In this document: positions 51,311-60,426 of the stretch, piece by piece | How positions within the stretch are numbered: the stretch's first letter is position 1 | How the letters are laid out: each line of letters starts with the position of its first letter | Origin: Paenibacillus piscarius | GTDB lineage: Bacteria > Bacillota > Bacilli > Paenibacillales > Paenibacillaceae | DNA length: 64,000 nt | Assembly: GCF_022234545.1 (NCBI RefSeq) | Contig: NZ_JAIEUI010000010.1 | Coordinates: 1-64,000 of the forward strand | Direction: 5' to 3' | Made by a program: the position numbers and the translations under genes | The notes under the pieces: model-generated | The model's input: only the letters and a program-made list of their open reading frames with translations | Told to the model about the DNA's origin: nothing | Databases searched by the model: none

Positions 51311-51670
51311 TCAAGCCTTGAACAGAATCACAATCTCAGTCAGCAGAATCAGCCCGGCAGCTGACACGCCTAATGAATTAATGACGGTCAGGGCATCCGG
51401 GTAGTTCTCCTTGCGGAATTGGGAGCACAGCGAGACCGTCCATAACACGCTGAAAAAAAGTCCCGTCGCTCCGCAGCCCCGCTCCGTCAGCACCTGCCTC
51501 CGCCTCCGAAAGTACCTGCCCAGACCAGCAAAGGTAAGCACCATGTAAATGATAAGCTCAGCAGATGAGATCACGATCACCTCGCCTGCAGACAACAGAT
51601 GCATCATTGCATACTGAAGACTGAAACCGATAAACACCAGCATGTTAAAGGAAACCTTCGGGACACTCAA
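51311..51670 (-). CDS. Small uncharacterised membrane protein
   Basis: This 119-residue protein has three hydrophobic segments near residues 8-26, 30-50 and 97-117 and a basic loop (RYFRRRRQVLTERG). I recognise no family. GGGAGGAAG lies before the start. Its upstream region carries TGTAAG-N18-TTTACTACG, also present before the holin gene, so it might be co-regulated with the lysis cassette. Confidence 0.65.
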   Translation of the reverse strand: MSVPKVSFNMLVFIGFSLQYAMMHLLSAGEVIVISSAELIIYMVLTFAGLGRYFRRRRQVLTERGCGATGLFFSVLWTVSLCSQFRKENYPDALTVINSLGVSAAGLILLTEIVILFKA

Positions 51671-51855
51671 GCCGTCTTCCTCCCTTTACACCGTAGTAAA
51701 CGATATCAATAGATAACGCTTACATTATAAAGGGTATTCCTTACATGTTCTGTGATATATGACGCTTCAGGCTATACAATAATATGTACTCAGGGTCTAA
51801 TCAGCCAGGCCACATATTTGCTGGCTGGAGGGCGAAGTAGCCATGAGGAGCATTA

Positions 51856-51935
51856 AATTGTAATCGGTTTTCCGATTACATTTGGTTCGCACAGCTTGCG
51901 GGTGCCGATTGTAATCGGTTTTTCGATTACATACC
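51856..51935. repeat. Two palindromic repeats, 52 bp apart
   Basis: TGTAATCGGTTTTCCGATTACA and a near copy, followed by ATTTGG-type sequence. The architecture equals that of the TGTATG repeats at 67-195 but the arms differ. Confidence 0.7.
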
Positions 51936-52004
51936 TGTCCCCTCCTTTGTAAAGAGCGATTATCCATTGGCAGACGTAAATCACAATTTCCTAAATAACC
52001 AAAA

Positions 52005-52035
52005 AACCGGAGCTGTATGTGTAAGCAGCCCGGTT
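52005..52035 (-). terminator. Terminator after the frameshifted gene
   Basis: Arms AACCGG-AGCTG and CAGC-CCGGTT, with TTTTTTGG following on the minus strand. Confidence 0.75.
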
Positions 52036-52066
52036 CCTCTACTACAGTATATAAAGTTCGTCCCTC

Positions 52067-52938
52067 TTATATCGCTTTCAGATAATCCTTCACTGCCTGA
52101 GTTTTCTTGTCTCCGTTCTTCAGCTGCAGCACCAGGAATTCATCCAATTGAGTAAGCAGCCTGCTGCCCTCAATCCTCTCCAGGCCGGCCTCAGACAAAG
52201 TATTCTCGTAAGCAATCGCCGCCTGTTCCAGCATAGCCTCTGTCTTTTGGTCGAACAGCGGGCTCTTGGGTGTGCCGTTGAACACAATCCGCCTTGCCCG
52301 TTCCAGCGCTTCTGTCATCGCCGCAGCACGGTTAGAGGTCTTATACGTCTGCACAAAATCCTCATATTGCACAGCCCGCTCTATGACTTCATACCAGTCC
52401 ACCTGCAATCTTCCGCCAGCCACCATCGGCTGCTCCGACTCTGCCGCCATCAGATCGATATAGGACTGCAAATCCTTGCTGACATATGGCTTGAAGACTT
52501 TGAAGCTCTTATAGGGAATAGCGGGTACAAAGTCTTCGTCCTGCACCAGCTTGTACCCCATCCCTTCCAGATCCTGCAATACGATACGCACCTCAGCCTG
52601 TCTCACCTTGGAGCGCGCCAGCACCATAGGCATCCCCGGAGTATATATACTCTTGATATTCAGTTGAACGACAGGCGCACTTAGACGTTTGGTTGCCGTA
52701 GGCAGGTAAGCCTTCAGCGAATTTGACTAATCCGGTTGACCAGCGTAGCTTGAGCCAGGCCGAGGGAAGACGGCTTCTGCAATCTCTGTTCAAATAAGCT
52801 GAAGGCCGGTGTAGGCTTCGCTGCGGCCGCTTCGCTCTTCTGCGGGAAGGCGCTAAGAACGGTGATCCCGGTACTTGTCAATACGAGTGTGGAGGCAAGC
52901 GCTGCTGCCAGGCTTCTGGTCCATCCGGTTGGTCTCAT
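52067..52938 (-). pseudogene. Frameshifted secreted protein of unknown function
   Basis: The 5' part (ATG 52938, AAGGGG eight bases upstream) encodes a signal peptide (LAAALASTLVLTSTGITVLS) and continues to QATLVNRISQIR-stop near 52730. In the -1 frame the sequence then carries on without a break: SLKAYLPTATKRLSAP, LNIKSIYTPGMPMVLARSK and about 185 more residues to the stop at 52067. The coding quality is the same on both sides, so a single-base loss near 52735 breaks one gene of about 290 residues. The site is not a classic slippery heptamer. The family is unknown; the C-terminal part is helical (QSYIDLMAAE, YEVIERAVQYEDFVQTY). Confidence 0.75.
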
Positions 52939-53074
52939 AGGCACACCCCTTCTATGTTTATAGCATTCATTGTATTTTACCATAGATTAACAAGCGGTTC
53001 GCGGTCATAGACAGTCTGGCTGCAACCGCTGCATAATGAGCATATAAAATAATGTTCATGAACAGGAGTACATA

Positions 53075-53608
53075 ATGAATCTATCTGAACCCTTTAACAC
53101 CACACGTCTGCACTTCCGCCTACTAAATCTGACCGACACCGGTGACGTCTACAGACAATTCTCGGACCCGGACATGTGCAGATACTTCAGTGAGCCGCCC
53201 TGCGATGATACCGAAGCTATCGAGATTATTAAGCACTATGCCCAGCCTGAGGGCCAAGGCCACCACCGCTACGGGATGTTTGACCGGCAGACCGGTGCCT
53301 TCATCGGCACCTGCGGCTATCATTACTGGGACCCGGAGCTTAAGCAGGTAGAGATCGGTTATGACATCTGGAAGGACTACTGGGGACAAGGGTATATGTC
53401 AGAGGCGCTGCCAGTACTTCTTGATACATGCTTCACCCATCTTGATGCAGAATGTATCTATATCCTGACCCATCCGCAGAACGCTGCGTCCATGGCAACC
53501 GTGCGCAAGTTCGGCTTTGAAGAGTGTGCGCCGTGCAGAGCTGTTGAGGGCGAGCCTCAGGCATGTATGAAGCTAATGCGCGAACACTGGTCTCCAGGCA
53601 AAAGCTGA
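53075..53608 (+). CDS. GNAT-family N-acetyltransferase (RimJ/RimL-like)
   Basis: This 177-residue acetyltransferase opens NTTRLHFRLLNLTDTGDVYR and has IGTCGYHYWDPELKQVEIGYDI, then WGQGYMSEALPVLLD, the acetyl-CoA pyrophosphate loop (Q/R-x-x-G-x-G/A position). The end (NAASMATVRKFGFEEC) is also standard. AGGAG lies six bases before the ATG. The substrate, a protein N-terminus or a small amine, cannot be told. It is monocistronic and convergent with the PucR gene, two bases apart. Confidence 0.9.
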   Translation: MNLSEPFNTTRLHFRLLNLTDTGDVYRQFSDPDMCRYFSEPPCDDTEAIEIIKHYAQPEGQGHHRYGMFDRQTGAFIGTCGYHYWDPELKQVEIGYDIWKDYWGQGYMSEALPVLLDTCFTHLDAECIYILTHPQNAASMATVRKFGFEECAPCRAVEGEPQACMKLMREHWSPGKS

Positions 53609-53609
53609 A

Positions 53610-55193
53610 TCAGGTGCACCCGTGGCTCCCGCCGCCACTCAGCTTATCCAGATAATCCGTCATTTGATAGGACATATACAGACGCAGCACCTGATCAATC
53701 TGGCCCAAATCCACCCGAATCAGGTCGTCGATCTGGCGTAAACGGTAACGCAGAGTGTTGCGGTGAACAAATAGTTCATCGGCCGTTTTTTGCAGCTGCT
53801 GGTTGTTCTTCAAGTAACTATAGAGGGTATGGTACAGATCGGCATGATGCTGCTCATCGAATTCTTGCAGAACGGTAAGCGCCGGATGGCTGATCTCCCG
53901 GGAATCCTGCCGCACATATGGGGACAGCAGATCATAGAGCTGCACGTCAGCATACAGCACACGCGGCTCATCAGGCCAGACAATCCGCCCAATCTCCAGA
54001 GCCTTGAGCGCCTGCAGATAATATTTGCGGCATTCCGTGAGCAGTGTGAATTCCCGGCTGATCCCCAGGCGGATCTGATGGGTCACCAGGAATTCCCTCA
54101 AGTCAGGATCATCCCCTCTTGACCTGGACGCCTCAGCCTCCCCTTCGCAGACCCCCACCAGATGCTCACGGTAAAAGATCAGCCGCTCCTTCCCGAAATA
54201 CAGGTGCAGCTGATTCCTCAGATACCCGTTGTAATTGCTTGCAGCCTGATACCCCGCCAGATCCAGCACCATTACAGACAGTCTGCCGCCGGGCAGATGC
54301 ATACCGCTCCGCAGGCTCTCCTGAACTAACGCCGGTCCGTTCGCCTCCTCCTCCAGCAATCCATAGATTAACTCTTCATATCCAGCCTGGCAGGAATTCC
54401 GGTAAAAGCTGTTCTTCGCCAGCTCCGCCGCCGCCAGTTCCGCCGTAAACCCCGCCAGCTCATGATCTCTCTGCCGGATCGGGCGGATGTTGCCCAGCAC
54501 AATTACATTGCCGACAGGCTTGCTGCCAATCCTGACCTTAGCAACCAGCTTGGTCACCTCGCTGCCGCTGCACTCCACCTCGTAGGCCTCCTGCGATGCT
54601 CTGCCGGTCTGCACACTCTTCATTTGGTGGACGGCGGCTATGAAATCATAGGAGCAGTAGCCTCTGTGCAGATTGTCGCTCCAGATAGGATCAGTAACTC
54701 CGCTCCAGTCAGAAGAAGCCAGAATTCTATAGCTTCCATCGATAATAATCACCGGATTACCCAGCAGCTCCGCCGCAGCCGTAACGATTGCCTCCAGACC
54801 TTTGCCGGCGACACAGGCCTGAAGCATTCTGCCCTTGGCCTGCTCCCGTCCCGCCTCTTCGAGGAACAGTGCCCGGGTCTCATTATAGAGCTCGAAGACA
54901 TCCTCATCCGCCCTGAATTCCAGCCGGTTCTGTCCGCTGTACCTCCGCTGAAGCGGCCCGGAGCCTGGCTCCTGAGCGTCATTGATCAGCATCAGGCTAG
55001 CTTGCTCCACCCCTTCTGCGTGATCCGGCAATATGGACCGGCAGCCCACATAGATAAATTCAGGCGCCAGGCGCGTCAGGCTCTTCGTAATCAGCATGGT
55101 ATCCGCATATGCTGCGGTTAACGCATGGTTTGACTGGATATGTACGGCTCGATTGGCAAAATGCCTGCTAATCTGTTCAAAGGTAACACTCAT
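53610..55193 (-). CDS. PucR-family transcriptional regulator
   Basis: This 527-residue protein has an N-terminal sensor region, a GGDEF-like middle domain (SVMVLDLAGYQ) and a C-terminal PucR HTH (LQKTADELFVHRNTLRYRLRQ, near residue 485). The PucR/CdaR family activates catabolic operons in response to their substrates. The ATG at 55193 has AGGTGAG upstream. It is divergent from the decarboxylase-SDR operon, 133 bases away, and is the obvious candidate for its regulator. Confidence 0.9.
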   Translation of the reverse strand: MSVTFEQISRHFANRAVHIQSNHALTAAYADTMLITKSLTRLAPEFIYVGCRSILPDHAEGVEQASLMLINDAQEPGSGPLQRRYSGQNRLEFRADEDVFELYNETRALFLEEAGREQAKGRMLQACVAGKGLEAIVTAAAELLGNPVIIIDGSYRILASSDWSGVTDPIWSDNLHRGYCSYDFIAAVHQMKSVQTGRASQEAYEVECSGSEVTKLVAKVRIGSKPVGNVIVLGNIRPIRQRDHELAGFTAELAAAELAKNSFYRNSCQAGYEELIYGLLEEEANGPALVQESLRSGMHLPGGRLSVMVLDLAGYQAASNYNGYLRNQLHLYFGKERLIFYREHLVGVCEGEAEASRSRGDDPDLREFLVTHQIRLGISREFTLLTECRKYYLQALKALEIGRIVWPDEPRVLYADVQLYDLLSPYVRQDSREISHPALTVLQEFDEQHHADLYHTLYSYLKNNQQLQKTADELFVHRNTLRYRLRQIDDLIRVDLGQIDQVLRLYMSYQMTDYLDKLSGGGSHGCT

Positions 55194-55325
55194 CGCTCTC
55201 ACCTATTGCCTATTATAGTGCGCCGCGCACAAGATTCCCATTTATTTTTATATTTTCCATATATATAATCTCTGGAATGGTAGTGTTACATTAGTCCTGA
55301 ACCTAAACCGCAGGAGGCGATTCAG

Positions 55326-56111
55326 ATGAGCAGCTTTGTGAAAGATGTGAATGAGATTGCCAAGAGAATCAATACACCCACGACCTTCTATAATGCCGAG
55401 ACCTTAACCGTCTATTGGGAGACCTCTCCCGAAGTGATCCGCAGGATTCTGCCCGCCCCGCTGACGCCGGGTCCAAGACCGCTTGTCCACGCATTTGTGG
55501 CCGATTATCCGCGTACCAGCTTCTGTGAGCCGTACCGGGAAGCGGCGGTCTTCGTCCTGGCATCGTACCGCGGACAACCAGGAACCTACTGCCTGTCCAT
55601 GCCGATTAGCGATGATATCGCTATGGGCCTGGGGCGTGAGATCTACGGCTTCCCGAAGAAAATGGCAGACATCAGCCTGCAGAAGGAGGATCAGCATGTG
55701 GCAGGCCGTGTCTCCCGGCGGGGCGCCGAATTCTTCCGCGTGGAAGCTGCGCTTAGCGGTACAATGAATGCCGAAGATGCGGAGAGCATCATCTCTGCAC
55801 ATTACGGCACTGGTCTGCCTGTCTTCAATATGAAGTACTCCAAGTCCCCGGATGGCCGCGGATTCGACCTGGGACCGCTGCTGATCCGGCAGACAGCTTC
55901 AATGGATATTAGTGTGCGCAGGGCGGCAGAAGTGGAGATTCAGCTGAATGATTCTCCGCACGACCCTTGGGCTGAGCTGGAGGTTGTTCGTATGCTTGGC
56001 GGTATTTACACCATCAGCAACACCGTCCTGGAGCGCGGCGAGGTTCTGGCGGAAGCCGATCCGGTGCAGTTTCTTCCGTTTTCGAACTTGCGCTGGGACT
56101 GGTGGATCTAG
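55326..56111 (+). CDS. Acetoacetate decarboxylase family protein
   Basis: This 261-residue protein has the family core: YREAAVFVLASYRG with Glu72 and GREIYGFPKKMADI with the Lys111/Lys112 pair, one of which forms the Schiff base in acetoacetate decarboxylase. IRRILPAPL near residue 40 is also typical. GGAGG lies seven bases before the ATG. Members of this family act on varied keto acids, so the substrate is open. It is followed by an SDR gene 11 bases away. Confidence 0.9.
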   Translation: MSSFVKDVNEIAKRINTPTTFYNAETLTVYWETSPEVIRRILPAPLTPGPRPLVHAFVADYPRTSFCEPYREAAVFVLASYRGQPGTYCLSMPISDDIAMGLGREIYGFPKKMADISLQKEDQHVAGRVSRRGAEFFRVEAALSGTMNAEDAESIISAHYGTGLPVFNMKYSKSPDGRGFDLGPLLIRQTASMDISVRRAAEVEIQLNDSPHDPWAELEVVRMLGGIYTISNTVLERGEVLAEADPVQFLPFSNLRWDWWI

Positions 56112-56122
56112 AGGAGGAGTTA

Positions 56123-56890
56123 ATGATGAGCAATCTGTTTGATTTAAGCGGAAAAGTGGCAGTAGTCACGGGGGCTGCCGGGGGAATCGGTGTGGAAATC
56201 TCCCTGGCGCTGGCTGGAGCAGGGGCCGATGTTGCCTTGCTGGATCTGCAATTGGACAAGCTGGAGCTGGTCCGGCAACAGATAGAGGCCCAGGGCCGTC
56301 AAGTGCTTCCACTCCATTGTGATGTCACCAGCGGCACGGAAATTGAAGCTGTGGTAGTCCGCATTCTGGAGCATTTCGGACGGCTGGATATCCTGGTGAA
56401 CAATGCCGGAGTCGCCTCCGCAGGCTCTGTTGAGGAAGTGGATGAAGCCGAATGGGACCGGGTGATGGATACCAACGTGAAAAGCATTTATCTCATGTCC
56501 AAGGCTGTAATCCCTGCGATGAAGGAACAGCGCCGAGGCCGAATCATTAACCTAGCTTCGATTTGCGGGGTGAATGGTATGAAGATGGCTCCCGTTCACG
56601 CTTATAATGCCTCTAAAGGCGCTGTCGTGAATCTGACCCGCGGGATGTGCGCCACCCTGGCTCCCTACGGAATTACGGTGAATGCGGTTGGGCCCAGCCT
56701 CTTCCCCAGCGGAATGACACATGCACTCTATCAGGATCAATTCCTGAAGAAATTCAATACCCTATGTCCCATGGGCCGCCCCGGCAACCCCGATGAATTA
56801 AACGGCGCCGTCCTCTATTTCGCCTCCGACGCTTCCAGCTACACGACAGGCCAGACGCTGTATGTGGACGGGGGCTGGACAGCAGTCTGA
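56123..56890 (+). CDS. Short-chain dehydrogenase/reductase
   Basis: This 255-residue Rossmann enzyme has the NAD(P) motif VTGAAGGIG (residue 15 on), NNAGVAS, catalytic Ser in INLASICG, and the YNASK active-site pair. It is very likely a 3-hydroxyacyl or polyol oxidoreductase working with the decarboxylase family protein just upstream. AGGAGGAG precedes the ATG at 56123. The operon ends in the hairpin at 56904-56946. Confidence 0.92.
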   Translation: MMSNLFDLSGKVAVVTGAAGGIGVEISLALAGAGADVALLDLQLDKLELVRQQIEAQGRQVLPLHCDVTSGTEIEAVVVRILEHFGRLDILVNNAGVASAGSVEEVDEAEWDRVMDTNVKSIYLMSKAVIPAMKEQRRGRIINLASICGVNGMKMAPVHAYNASKGAVVNLTRGMCATLAPYGITVNAVGPSLFPSGMTHALYQDQFLKKFNTLCPMGRPGNPDELNGAVLYFASDASSYTTGQTLYVDGGWTAV

Positions 56891-56903
56891 ACCGTTTGAC
56901 TAA

Positions 56904-56946
56904 GGAGCTGTCTTACCCGGCCATAGAATGACGGTAAGACAGCTCC
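56904..56946. terminator. Bidirectional hairpin between convergent genes
   Basis: A perfect 14-bp stem (GGAGCTGTCTTACC/GGTAAGACAGCTCC) has a 15-base loop, between the SDR and HAD genes. Confidence 0.75.
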
Positions 56947-56973
56947 CGCTTTTGCCGGAATGGCCGCCATGCT

Positions 56974-57591
56974 TCAGAATAACTCCGCCAGCCCATCCAG
57001 CCGGTCAATTACATAGTCATAACGGCTGACCTCACCGAATCCGTATTTGGCATACACAAAGGGAATCCCCGCGAACTCTGCAGCCTTCCTGTCCCCTTGC
57101 GTATCGCCCACGTAGACGGGAGCAGCCAGACTATTACGGTCCATCACCAGCCGGATATTCTCTCCCTTGGACAGTCCGGTGCTTCCCGGATGCTCATAAT
57201 CCGTGAAATACTTCTGCAGCTGATGATATTCATAGAACGCTTCAATATACCCCGATTGGCAGTTGCTTACGATGAACAGCTTATATTTAGCCGATAATGT
57301 CCGGAGTACCTCTTCCACCCGATCATATAACCTTCCGCCTTGCTTCGCCAGAACCTGACATTCCATCTCACAGCAATCATCCATGATCCTCTGCCGGGTA
57401 TCCTCATCCGTATCAGGGAACAGCCTCCGGCCGACCTCCGGCACCGGCAGTCCCATAATGCCCTGTAAATCTTGGATTGTGATCTCTTTGGCTGCTCCAT
57501 TATAGCTGTTAATCACTTGATTCCATCCGCCCACTACGGTCTCCGTCGGGTCCCATAACGTGCCATCCAGATCAAAAATAATACTGTCCAT
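56974..57591 (-). CDS. HAD-family phosphatase (phosphoglycolate phosphatase-like)
   Basis: This 205-residue protein has the DxDGT motif (IIFDLDGTLWD, residues 4-14), motif II (LFIVSNCQSG), Lys in GLSKGENIR and motif III (YVGDTQGDRKAAEFAG). It is the usual small-molecule phosphatase of HAD subfamily I. The ATG at 57591 has GAGGAG seven bases upstream. The substrate is unknown. Confidence 0.9.
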   Translation of the reverse strand: MDSIIFDLDGTLWDPTETVVGGWNQVINSYNGAAKEITIQDLQGIMGLPVPEVGRRLFPDTDEDTRQRIMDDCCEMECQVLAKQGGRLYDRVEEVLRTLSAKYKLFIVSNCQSGYIEAFYEYHQLQKYFTDYEHPGSTGLSKGENIRLVMDRNSLAAPVYVGDTQGDRKAAEFAGIPFVYAKYGFGEVSRYDYVIDRLDGLAELF

Positions 57592-57613
57592 TCCCATTCT
57601 CCTCACATTCAGA

Positions 57614-58228
57614 TCATAGTTGTTGTTCCTGCGGCTGCGCCCAGATAAGGTGAACCATGTTCAGCGAATAGCGTTCAGCGCGGCGAATCTGTATCCCGGA
57701 CTCCCGCACCAGTCCGATGATATCCCGGGTATGATGGCATCCGTAGATGCGGTAGAGCAGCGGGTTCAGCGCCCGTTGCAGTGTAGTCACAAGGACGCGG
57801 GAACCGAGCCCATGCTCCATGAGCAGGATGGTGCCGCCCGGTTTGCACCAGCGGTTCATTTTTGCCAGCATGCCCGACGGGTTCCTGTAGCTGCATAAGG
57901 ATAATGTGGAGACGATGGTATCAAATGAATGTGCGGGAAAACTCATGTCTTCGAGATCCTTACAGATAAAATCTGCATTCAGGCGGTGGTCGTGCGCTGC
58001 CTTCTCTGCCCGCTCCAGCATCGCGCTGCTGAAATCCGCCGCAGTAATCCGGACGTCCGTTGGATAGAACGGAAAGTTGGCTCCGGCCCCGACAGCGAGC
58101 TCCAGCACCTCACCCTGCGCAGAACCGATCAGCTTCTGGCGCCAGCGCCGCTGCTTCGGATCTTCTCTTTTTCGGTCATAGTCTGCTGCCTGCCGGTCAA
58201 AAATCCGTATCAGCCTCTCTCTATCCAT
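57614..58228 (-). CDS. Class I SAM-dependent methyltransferase
   Basis: This 204-residue protein has FDRQAADYDRKRED at the start, motif I VLELAVGAGANFPFY (residues 36-50), motif II ITAADFSSAMLERA and LCSYRNPSGML. The layout is close to the phospholipid N-methyltransferase / UbiE-like group, but the substrate is not shown. The next gene downstream (HAD) starts 23 bases after its stop, so the two may share a transcript. Confidence 0.88.
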   Translation of the reverse strand: MDRERLIRIFDRQAADYDRKREDPKQRRWRQKLIGSAQGEVLELAVGAGANFPFYPTDVRITAADFSSAMLERAEKAAHDHRLNADFICKDLEDMSFPAHSFDTIVSTLSLCSYRNPSGMLAKMNRWCKPGGTILLMEHGLGSRVLVTTLQRALNPLLYRIYGCHHTRDIIGLVRESGIQIRRAERYSLNMVHLIWAQPQEQQL

Positions 58229-58249
58229 CCCTGCAGATCACTCCTATTC

Positions 58250-58882
58250 TTAATACAGCCGCTTCGCGTAGCTCTCCTCTATTCCCCGCCGCACCACTTC
58301 CTCCGTGAATTCCTCCGCATTCACATGAGCCGCGATGATGGCCGGAGCAGACGGGAGCTCAGCTTCTTCAGGCCAGGTTCCGGGGTCCCATACCTGCGAC
58401 CGCTTGAAGGCCTTGGCACAGTGCATATAACATTCCTCCACCTTCACCCCAATGCCCAGCACAGGCCGCTTATCTCTCGCTATCATCTGATCCAGAATAG
58501 AATCGTCCTTAATGACATAGGCTTGCCCGTTAATCCGCAGCGTCTCCTCAAGCCCCGGAATGATGAAAATCAGTCCGATATTCGGGTTAACCAATATATT
58601 GCGCAAGGAGTCCAGTCTGCGGTTGCCCGGCCGCTCCGGGATCACCAGATGCCCGTCATCCAGCACCAGCACCGAGCCGGGAGCATCCCCGCGCGGCGAG
58701 ACATCGCAGGAGCCGTGTTCATCGGCTGTAGACAGGAACAACAGCGGCGACATCGCTATGTAGGCGCGGCAATGATGATCCAGATGCCGGATCGATTTGC
58801 GCTTCACTACTTCGCTTGGATACCCGAGAAGGGCTCTAAGCTCATTTTCCGACGTAAGAATATCTTGAAAGGGTTGATTCAT
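58250..58882 (-). CDS. FMN-dependent pyridoxamine 5'-phosphate oxidase-like flavoprotein
   Basis: This 210-residue protein has the split-barrel FMN fold: IAMSPLLFLSTADEHGSCDVSPRG, LVIPERPGNRRLDSLRNILVNPNIGLIFIIPG (blocks) and AYVIKDD, typical of the MSMEG_1061-like PPOX flavoproteins. The ATG at 58882 begins one base after the upstream VOC gene stop (58884). The reaction is unknown. Confidence 0.85.
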   Translation of the reverse strand: MNQPFQDILTSENELRALLGYPSEVVKRKSIRHLDHHCRAYIAMSPLLFLSTADEHGSCDVSPRGDAPGSVLVLDDGHLVIPERPGNRRLDSLRNILVNPNIGLIFIIPGLEETLRINGQAYVIKDDSILDQMIARDKRPVLGIGVKVEECYMHCAKAFKRSQVWDPGTWPEEAELPSAPAIIAAHVNAEEFTEEVVRRGIEESYAKRLY

Positions 58883-58883
58883 G

Positions 58884-59276
58884 CTAACGCCATACCTCCA
58901 TTCGTTCATCCAGTGTTGACGTATGCAGCTCCAGCTGGATGCCATCCGGGTCCTGGAAGTTCACTGACCAGCCGGTGCCCCGCTGAACGGGACCTCTAAC
59001 GATCTCAACATGATGATGGTGTAATATATCTGCCGCTTCCTTGAAATCATCCGCAGCTATATAGAAAGCGACATGATCCATCCCGGCGGGTCCGCCCGGC
59101 TGTTCTCCGGCCTCTGTGCGCTCCACCAGACAGACCCAGGCGCTGCCCCACTCCAAATAAGCATCTGTTCTGCCCCGGTGTCTGAGCTTCATGCCCAGAA
59201 TGCCCTGATAGAACTCCAGTGATGCCTGAAGATCCCGCACTAAGAGTGTAATGTGACTGAATCCGGTGACTTTCAT
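58884..59276 (-). CDS. VOC-family metalloenzyme (glyoxalase/fosfomycin-resistance-like)
   Basis: This 130-residue protein has a paired beta-alpha-beta fold. The likely metal ligands His8 (GFSHITLLV), His68 (GMDHVAFYI) and Glu116 (GIQLELH) are placed as in FosA-like proteins, but the sequence is too general to assign fosfomycin resistance. It is directly upstream of the flavoprotein gene, one base apart. Confidence 0.85.
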   Translation of the reverse strand: MKVTGFSHITLLVRDLQASLEFYQGILGMKLRHRGRTDAYLEWGSAWVCLVERTEAGEQPGGPAGMDHVAFYIAADDFKEAADILHHHHVEIVRGPVQRGTGWSVNFQDPDGIQLELHTSTLDERMEVWR

Positions 59277-59320
59277 ATCCGAAGCTCCTCCTTTGGTCTG
59301 CTTGTTTACTTTGTACTACA

Positions 59321-59779
59321 TCATCTGGCAAAACCTCTATGGACTACTGCAATCTGATGCTGGTCCGCCCATTGCTGAAGTGCCTCAATCCCTTCATCCT
59401 CCTGACCGGTGAAGCAGAAGCAATGTTTATGCTGCACCAAAAGACTGCTCTTGAGCTTAATGGCAATGACAGGCTTAAAATAGCCTTTGATGTAAATTCT
59501 CTTCACCCTGGAGGCTTCTATTTCAGTATTCTTGATCTGCAGAACCTCCGGCCTAATCTCCACCGCGAACACCCTGCCTGCGGTCAGCAGCCGAATCGTC
59601 ATAATTCCTATATTAAATACTGCAATTCCAGTCACAAGACACGCCATGATTACTTCGACAGTTGTTGTCAGGTTGAAAGACACCATGTAATTGATCCAGA
59701 AAATCATCAGAAGAATGGTGCTGATTGCAGTCCATCGTTCGGCAGGCCGTTTGCCTGTGAATCCGGTGCTTATGTCCAT
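59321..59779 (-). CDS. Uncharacterised membrane protein with PH-like domain
   Basis: This 152-residue protein has two membrane spans (residues 17-36 and 41-63) followed by a soluble domain (VFAVEIRPEVLQIKN, VKRIYIKGYFKPVIAIKLK) that looks like a bacterial PH-type domain. I recognise no named family. It is monocistronic or the head of the VOC unit, 44 bases upstream. Confidence 0.7.
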   Translation of the reverse strand: MDISTGFTGKRPAERWTAISTILLMIFWINYMVSFNLTTTVEVIMACLVTGIAVFNIGIMTIRLLTAGRVFAVEIRPEVLQIKNTEIEASRVKRIYIKGYFKPVIAIKLKSSLLVQHKHCFCFTGQEDEGIEALQQWADQHQIAVVHRGFAR

Positions 59780-59993
59780 CCGCCCCCTCCACTACGATCA
59801 TACATCAAGAATGTTAGGTCCTTCTATCATACAGGGAAATGATGGAATGAGGAAGGGAAGGCAGAAATTCAGTCCTCTAAGGGTTGTACTATCTCATCTA
59901 TCTCAACAATTTACATATCTCAAATTTTGACTATCCGCAGGGTAGAAGATATGATAAGGTGCATAAACGCGGCTACAGATTGGAGGGATAACG

Positions 59994-60365
59994 ATGGATG
60001 TGTTTGCAGAGTATTTAGCGAAGATTGATAATCCGGTTCACCGTACAACAGTCGAAGAGGTATTAGCCTGGGTGATGCAGGAGTTCCCGCAGCTTGAGCC
60101 GAAGATTGCCTGGAACCAGCCGATGTTCACCGATCATGGAACGTATATCATCGGCTTCAGTGTTGCCAAAGGGCATATGGCCGTGGCCCCGGAAAAAGCG
60201 GGCATGGATCATTTCGCAGAGGTGCTGAAGCAATCCGGTGTGGACCACACCAAGCTGCTAATCCGCATGAAGTGGACGAGCCCGGTGGACTACGGCCTGC
60301 TGAGGCAGCTGATCGGATACAATATTACTGACAAAGCGGACTGCACTACCTTCTGGCGGGCGTAA
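59994..60365 (+). CDS. DUF1801 family protein (YdhG/frataxin-like)
   Basis: This 123-residue protein opens VFAEYLAKIDNPVHRTTVEEVL and has EFPQLEPKIAWNQPMFTDHGTYIIGFSVAKGHMAVAPEK (in blocks). This is the pattern of the YdhG/YdeI/DUF1801 family, whose B. subtilis member Fra is frataxin-like in iron handling. GGAGG lies eight bases before the ATG. Confidence 0.88.
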   Translation: MDVFAEYLAKIDNPVHRTTVEEVLAWVMQEFPQLEPKIAWNQPMFTDHGTYIIGFSVAKGHMAVAPEKAGMDHFAEVLKQSGVDHTKLLIRMKWTSPVDYGLLRQLIGYNITDKADCTTFWRA

Positions 60366-60391
60366 CTCGGCTGATCATAAGCAGATATTCA

Positions 60392-60419
60392 AAAGGACAT
60401 GCCCCCTGGCATGTCCTTT
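60392..60419. terminator. Bidirectional terminator between convergent genes
   Basis: A 12-bp stem (AAAGGACATGCC/GGCATGTCCTTT) has a 4-base loop between the DUF1801 and YcxB-like genes. Confidence 0.85.
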
Positions 60420-60426
60420 GTTTGTG

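Larger units (their letters stand above)
51671..52066. other. Gap with repeats and a terminator, no gene
   Basis: The 396 bases hold a possible promoter region (51692-51724), two palindromic repeats with arms TGTAATCG/CGATTACA (51856-51935) and the terminator of the downstream gene. I see no coding sequence. Confidence 0.7.

Noticed and set aside
52700..52760. A programmed frameshift in the secreted-protein gene
   Set aside because: No slippery heptamer or downstream structure was seen at the join, so a mutation or sequence error is more likely.
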